Source: UBA5109 sp963975155 (GTDB taxonomy: Bacteria > Pseudomonadota > Gammaproteobacteria > Pseudomonadales > Pseudohongiellaceae). Taken from it: 64,000 bases of DNA. This document shows, piece after piece, positions 60,144-64,000 of the stretch. The position numbers and the translations under genes were made by a program. The notes below the pieces were generated by a model, which worked only from the letters and a program-made list of their open reading frames with translations, did not search any database and was not told where the DNA came from. How positions within the stretch are numbered: position 1 is the stretch's first letter; each line of letters begins with the position of its first letter. The stretch lies in assembly GCA_963975155.1 (NCBI GenBank), contig CAXBFG010000002.1, forward strand, positions 1-64,000, in the 5' to 3' direction.

Positions 60144-62908
60144 CAGGAAGCTCTCCTTTCCGCTTTTGATGTCATTTTGGTATAAAGCTCAAACAGCTTT
60201 TCGAGGCGCTCAGTATCGTTTTTGAAGCGTCGACCTATGTAAATTCGTTCCAGTACTTCGTCGTTTCGCTCATGAGCATGGCGCAGGTCTTCCGGCATTT
60301 TACCCGGATCATAGAGATCAGCAATCGTGTCGGGGAAACGTGCTTCACGTGCGAGAAGAATATCTTCCGCGCAATGGGTTAGGTCTTCTTTGTTTTTTTC
60401 AGTAAGCTTGGGGACGGGAAAGGTATTCCAACCAAGCGTATTTGAATATGAAAATCGCATTTCCAATCTCACACAGACTGTACCAATCCATACCCAGTGT
60501 AGACGTGAGGCTATGAGCGCCATGTTCCAGAGCGGTGCATCGTAGAGAGCAAAATTACGGTCACCGATTATCGTTCCACCTTTAACCAATCCTACAGGAA
60601 GATATTCTCTATTTTCGGAGCTTACTCTTGGAACAACAATAGTGTACATGCTTTCCCGATGCCGGATTTCTCCAAATTTGTGTGGGGTACTTGCAGCATC
60701 TTTTGTCTGAGATTTACTACTTGACGATCTCATCGCAGAGACCTTTTCAAGCCGATTCCTGATGAATGCTATTTTGTGGGCATTCTCAAATTCATCATCT
60801 TGAATCCAAAGACAGTATCGAGATTTACCCTTAATTAGTTCCTCAGAGCCTATGTATCGTCTGACGTATTTATTATGGGCTTCTCTGTTTTCTTCATATA
60901 GTTCGTTAGATTCATTTGTATCAATTAGCAGCCCTCCGCCATCAATGGCACTGTCTCCTCGATCCATTGGAGTAATATCTGTAAGTGGCACTGAAGATTT
61001 CTCTAACTCTAGGTTATTTCCAGCAGCCAAATACGCATTAATATTCTCTGCTTTTTTCTCAATCGTTTCTCCATTCTCATCGATTGAAAACAAGCGCCGA
61101 ACCTTGCCTGCCTGATTTGAGATACCAACAATCGCAACTGTAACCCCCGCATTATGACTGGCCAGATTCGCCCATTTAAATGATGTATGAGCAAAGGCAA
61201 TTTCATTGCCGGTTTTGAAAATCAGTGGCCAGAGAATGGGCACTTGTTGGCCCTGGCAAATGGAGTTGGTGCTGACAAAGGCGCTGGACGCATTGGTATA
61301 CGTGCCGTAGTCCGCCGCTTTCATAAACCAGCCGGCTACATAGTCGAGTGATTTCCAGCTTTTGGTTCTGTTTTTAAAAATACTCTCCAGATCTGCTTTT
61401 TGCTCTTTGGACTGCCATGTGCTGCCAAGATACGGCGGATTGCCACAAATATAGGTTTCTCCTCCTTCATTTTCAAAATCAATCTCCGCCTGTTCAAGCG
61501 GTGTGCTGAAAAGGTCATCACCCATCAGTTTCACCCCTGTGCCGGTGGGGGGACAGATTGAAAGCCAGTCAATTCGCAATGCATTGCCACAGGTAATCCA
61601 GTTTTGCTTGTCCAGTGGCAGGAATTCCGCCAGTGCGAGTTTTTGTCCGCGATAGAGCAGATCACATTGGTATTCAGCAATGATAAGTGCCAACCGTGCA
61701 ATTTCCGCCGGAAAGTCCCGCAGTTCGATGCCTCTGAAATTGGTTAAGGGTATTTCCGTTGGACGGCCTTTTTCACCACGCCTGGTGTTAAGTGCTGCCT
61801 CTATCTCGCGCATTTGCTTGTAGGCAATCACCAGAAAATTGCCCGAGCCGCATGCGGGGTCAAACACACGAATGTTGGACAGGCGCTTGCGCAGGTTTAA
61901 CAGTTTTCTGGCATTGTCACCTGCCTGCTCCAGTTGCTCTCGCAGGTCGTCCAGAAACAGCGGGTTCAACACCTTGAGGATATTGGGCACACTGGTGTAG
62001 TGCATGCCCAGGGCGCCGCGTTCTTCATCATCGGCCACAGCCTGAATCATGGAGCCGAAAATATCGGGGTTGATCTGCTTCCAGTCCAATGTGCCTACGT
62101 GCAGTAAATACGAGCGAGCTATTTTGGTGAGGCGTGGCACGTCGGTGCTGCCGGAAAACAGTCCACCGTTGACATAAGGGAAGCCATCTGCCCAGGAGCG
62201 GATGCCAGTGCTTTTGCGATCTGAGGTAAGCGTATTCATCGAGCGAAAGATTTCACTGATCACCTCGTGGGTGTTGGAGGAGTCTTTCGCGCTCATCTGC
62301 CCGATGGTGGCGGTAAACAGGTTGTCACCATTGAATATGTCGGTATCTTCCGCAAAGAAGCAAAAAATCAGCCGCGCCATAAAGTGATTCATATCATGGC
62401 GGCGCTCCGAGGTGCCCCACTCGGGATTGTTTCTTAACAGCTCTACATACAGGCGGTTCAGGCGGCTGGTGGCGCGAATATCAAAGGCACTTTCGCGGAT
62501 TTGTTTGACCGTGGTGATGCCTGCCAGCGGCAGGAAAAAGCCGAAGTGATTGGGGAAGTCTTTATAGTAACAGGCTACCGTTTCACCAGAAATCAGGTCT
62601 TCCGCCTCCAGGCTGATGCCATCGGTTGCCAGAATAAACTTGGCTTTGGCCCTGGTGGTTGCCGGGCTGGCTTTTAACGTATTTAAGGTGACGGTGACTT
62701 CACCTTCCGCGCAGACAGCGATATGAATGTTATTGCGTTGTAATATCGCGCCTTCAATATCGGAAGCATTGGACGTGCCGCTTTGCAGGCGCTTGATGGT
62801 GGTGGTCTTGTTGCCGAAGGCCTCCAGAAAAGCATAGGGAAAGCTCGCTGCAACAAATGCTTGCTCGGCTAAATTGCTAATCGCTTCTTCTATTTCTACG
62901 GCGTTCAA
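60143..62908 (-). CDS. MmeI-like N6-adenine DNA methyltransferase
   Basis: The 921-residue protein resembles MmeI/type IIG methyltransferases. There is a helical N-terminal region, then SAM motif I FDPACGSGNFLVIAYK (about 350-366), catalytic motif IV CGNPPYLGS near 488 and a C-terminal target-recognition-like region (SYSNTLGWNTFPVPKL). I do not see the N-terminal PD-(D/E)xK endonuclease motif of true MmeI, so cleavage is probably done by partners. The start is TTG at 62908, behind GGAG. It modifies host DNA for the helicase/GIY-YIG module, by inference. Confidence 0.88.
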   Translation of the reverse strand: MNAVEIEEAISNLAEQAFVAASFPYAFLEAFGNKTTTIKRLQSGTSNASDIEGAILQRNNIHIAVCAEGEVTVTLNTLKASPATTRAKAKFILATDGISLEAEDLISGETVACYYKDFPNHFGFFLPLAGITTVKQIRESAFDIRATSRLNRLYVELLRNNPEWGTSERRHDMNHFMARLIFCFFAEDTDIFNGDNLFTATIGQMSAKDSSNTHEVISEIFRSMNTLTSDRKSTGIRSWADGFPYVNGGLFSGSTDVPRLTKIARSYLLHVGTLDWKQINPDIFGSMIQAVADDEERGALGMHYTSVPNILKVLNPLFLDDLREQLEQAGDNARKLLNLRKRLSNIRVFDPACGSGNFLVIAYKQMREIEAALNTRRGEKGRPTEIPLTNFRGIELRDFPAEIARLALIIAEYQCDLLYRGQKLALAEFLPLDKQNWITCGNALRIDWLSICPPTGTGVKLMGDDLFSTPLEQAEIDFENEGGETYICGNPPYLGSTWQSKEQKADLESIFKNRTKSWKSLDYVAGWFMKAADYGTYTNASSAFVSTNSICQGQQVPILWPLIFKTGNEIAFAHTSFKWANLASHNAGVTVAIVGISNQAGKVRRLFSIDENGETIEKKAENINAYLAAGNNLELEKSSVPLTDITPMDRGDSAIDGGGLLIDTNESNELYEENREAHNKYVRRYIGSEELIKGKSRYCLWIQDDEFENAHKIAFIRNRLEKVSAMRSSSSKSQTKDAASTPHKFGEIRHRESMYTIVVPRVSSENREYLPVGLVKGGTIIGDRNFALYDAPLWNMALIASRLHWVWIGTVCVRLEMRFSYSNTLGWNTFPVPKLTEKNKEDLTHCAEDILLAREARFPDTIADLYDPGKMPEDLRHAHERNDEVLERIYIGRRFKNDTERLEKLFELYTKMTSKAERRAS

Positions 62909-63259
62909 TTAGTCTAGCTCCACTTTTGGTTTCCGCTCTGGCCTCCACTCTTGGCCTCTACAGTGCCGCAAGCCCAACCCTCAATAAACGACATATCATT
63001 AGCTCAATGATAAATTACACCCATCTCCATCTTGTTGTCTGGGTGCTGCTTTTCTTGCCATGGGTCGTTGCATTTCTGAATGCTGTCCAAGAGCGGAGTT
63101 TACCGGCAAATGGCGGGTGATGCCTCCTTTGCCTTTAATTCATAAACCTCTCAATGCAATACTCCCAGTGAGTGCTGAAGTGGGCCGGGATCTTGGCTTG
63201 CCTTGGGTTCATTCCGATACTATATTCATAATTATTATTTATGAATACAGAGGCATGAT
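62909..63259. other. 351-bp divergent intergenic region
   Basis: No gene is supported; a 64-codon frame inside it has no recognisable features. It must contain the methyltransferase promoter (minus) and the parD promoter with its operator (plus). Confidence 0.5.
63223..63247. promoter_or_regulatory. Probable ParD operator
   Basis: TATTCATAA and TTATGAATA form a perfect 9-bp inverted repeat with a 7-bp spacer, 13 bp upstream of the parD start. ParD-type ribbon-helix-helix antitoxins repress their own promoters through such palindromes. Confidence 0.6.
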
Positions 63260-63508
63260 ATGGCTAACACCAGCCTGAGTCTTGGAGAGCACTGGGAAGC
63301 ATTCATCAAGAATGAAATCGCCAATGGTCGTTACGGCTCCGCAAGTGAAGTCGTCCGTGATGCACTGCGTACACTGGAAGAACGCAAGCAACGTCTGGAG
63401 CTGTTAAGAACGCATCTGGCAGAGGGAGCACGCCAGGCGAAAGCCGGTGAGTTTATTGAACATTTTTCCATGGATGGACTGATTGATGAGCTGGACAAGG
63501 AAACCTGA
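63260..63508 (+). CDS. parD: ParD family antitoxin
   Basis: The 82-residue protein is of the ParD/CopG ribbon-helix-helix family. TSLSLGEHWEAFIKNEIANG gives the DNA-binding strand and first helix, GSASEVVRDALRTLEERKQR the second helix, and a disordered toxin-binding tail follows (from about 45). Its 3' end overlaps a reading frame that begins like parE but stops early, so the antitoxin appears to lack a functional partner here. Confidence 0.9.
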   Translation: MANTSLSLGEHWEAFIKNEIANGRYGSASEVVRDALRTLEERKQRLELLRTHLAEGARQAKAGEFIEHFSMDGLIDELDKET

Positions 63509-63581
63509 ACTCCTGTATCGCATTACGCCGCACGCACATCAGGAAATGGACATCCTTGCTTATTTCGAACGGTCTGAATAG
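63486..63581 (+). pseudogene. parE: Truncated parE toxin
   Basis: The frame begins inside parD as toxins of this family do and encodes 31 residues (MSWTRKPELLYRITPHAHQE, then MDILAYFERSE) before TAG. Intact ParE proteins are around 95-105 residues. The N-terminal helix pair (ITPHAHQEMDILAYFE) matches the ParE start, after which homology ends abruptly. It is a remnant, truncated by deletion or nonsense change. Confidence 0.7.
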
Positions 63582-63613
63582 TGTCGTTTAATGTTCCAGC
63601 CGTAAGGGAATTT

Positions 63614-64000
63614 ATGAAAAAGTTTTTCCGACAAACAGCATTAGTATTGCTCCCCTGCTGCCTCCTGCTGCAGCCGGTTCAGGCTGCCGATGCGCCCTGG
63701 GTCAGACTCACGACACCGGAGTTCACCGTGCTTTCCCAGTTGGATGAAGCAGCTACTGTAGTTTGGGCTGAAGATTTTCAGCGCTTTATTGCCGCGCTGG
63801 GTCAGGTGATCGAGGTCGATGAGCGGGCCTTGCCGCCGCTGGATATTGTGCTCTTTGACAGCGCGGATGACTTCGCGCCGTATCGGGCGAGCACGCGCTC
63901 CGGCACGGTCAATGACCTGGTCGGCTTCTTCTCGAACCAGGGCAGCTGGAGTGTGATCGGGCTGCCGGTCAATAACGGCAATGTCAGTTCACAACAGGTT
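63614..64000 (+). CDS. Secreted protein of unknown function (5' part only)
   Basis: The reading frame starts at ATG 63614 and runs off the window after 129 codons. Residues 1-26 form a signal peptide (basic start, then LVLLPCCLLLQPVQA). The mature part begins DAPWVRLTTPEFTVLSQLDE, and LDIVLFDSADDFAPY and GFFSNQGSWSVI follow. This is reminiscent of DUF1570-like or peptidase-like periplasmic proteins with C-terminal repeats, but the rest is needed for assignment. Confidence 0.75.
   Translation, partial: MKKFFRQTALVLLPCCLLLQPVQAADAPWVRLTTPEFTVLSQLDEAATVVWAEDFQRFIAALGQVIEVDERALPPLDIVLFDSADDFAPYRASTRSGTVNDLVGFFSNQGSWSVIGLPVNNGNVSSQQV

Noticed and set aside
60143..62908. BREX PglX or complete type IIG restriction enzyme
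   Set aside because: No other BREX genes (pglZ, brxC, brxL) are nearby, and I see no N-terminal PD-(D/E)xK nuclease motif as in MmeI.
62926..63278. Small plus-strand reading frames between the methyltransferase and parD
   Set aside because: They lack ribosome sites and recognisable motifs, and overlap the promoter/operator region of parD.

Overview
The window is chromosomal DNA of a gammaproteobacterium, probably marine and Cellvibrionales-like; that finer placement is an inference from gene order and style only. The evidence is conserved gammaproteobacterial synteny: grpE-dnaK-dnaJ, dapB, carAB, greA, yhbY/rlmE, ftsH, folP, glmM, tpiA, secG and tRNA-Leu, then recN, fur/bamE, rnfH-ratA, smpB and ssrA. 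The ssrA gene encodes the tag ANDENYALAA.

Positions 1-13000, read mostly on the minus strand, are housekeeping genes: carAB, greA, a DUF1080 lipoprotein, rlmE with divergent yhbY, ftsH, folP, glmM, tpiA, secG and tRNA-Leu(GAG). Downstream of the tRNA, a near-consensus promoter faces two 106-bp tandem repeats that resemble a degenerate initiator tRNA. Positions 13000-18100 hold an insertion between carA and dapB: a DMT transporter, a secreted unknown, a rhodanese, a cystine-type symporter and a uracil-DNA-glycosylase-family protein. Positions 19000-22400, between dapB and dnaJ, hold two cassettes of contrasting composition, an AT-rich sigma/membrane-protein pair and a GC-rich beta-helix lipoprotein. 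They are surrounded by small palindromic repeats and by a structured ~125-bp repeat. Positions 22400-36050 return to core genes: dnaJ, dnaK and grpE with two sigma-32 promoters, recN, fur, bamE, rnfH, ratA, an NSS symporter, smpB, a CxxCH secreted protein, a SulP transporter and ssrA.

From the end of ssrA onward the window is accessory. Positions 36100-42200 carry a zeta-toxin-like pair, a DUF4386 membrane protein and a small metabolic/detoxification cluster (cyclase, nitroreductase, DMT transporter, VOC protein) with a divergent LysR regulator. Positions 42200-63600 are a dense defence island. It has an HNH nuclease, a complete type I Wadjet operon (jetABCD), and an unclassified restriction-like set (GIY-YIG nuclease, DEAD/DEAH helicase, DUF4143 ATPase, Abi-C protein, MmeI-like methyltransferase). 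Lying inside that set is a bacterial ubiquitin-like conjugation cassette.

The ubiquitin-like cassette is the most interesting part. On the plus strand are a 46-aa basic protein, a one-domain multiubiquitin-family protein, an E2-like protein without a cysteine at the expected site, a JAB-E1 fusion and a DUF6527 zinc-site protein. Divergent from them, on the minus strand, are a sigma-70-like factor, a 139-aa unknown and an ImmA/IrrE metalloprotease in overlapping order. I infer that these three form a protease-controlled switch for the conjugation operon. The window ends with parD plus a truncated parE and the 5' part of a secreted protein.
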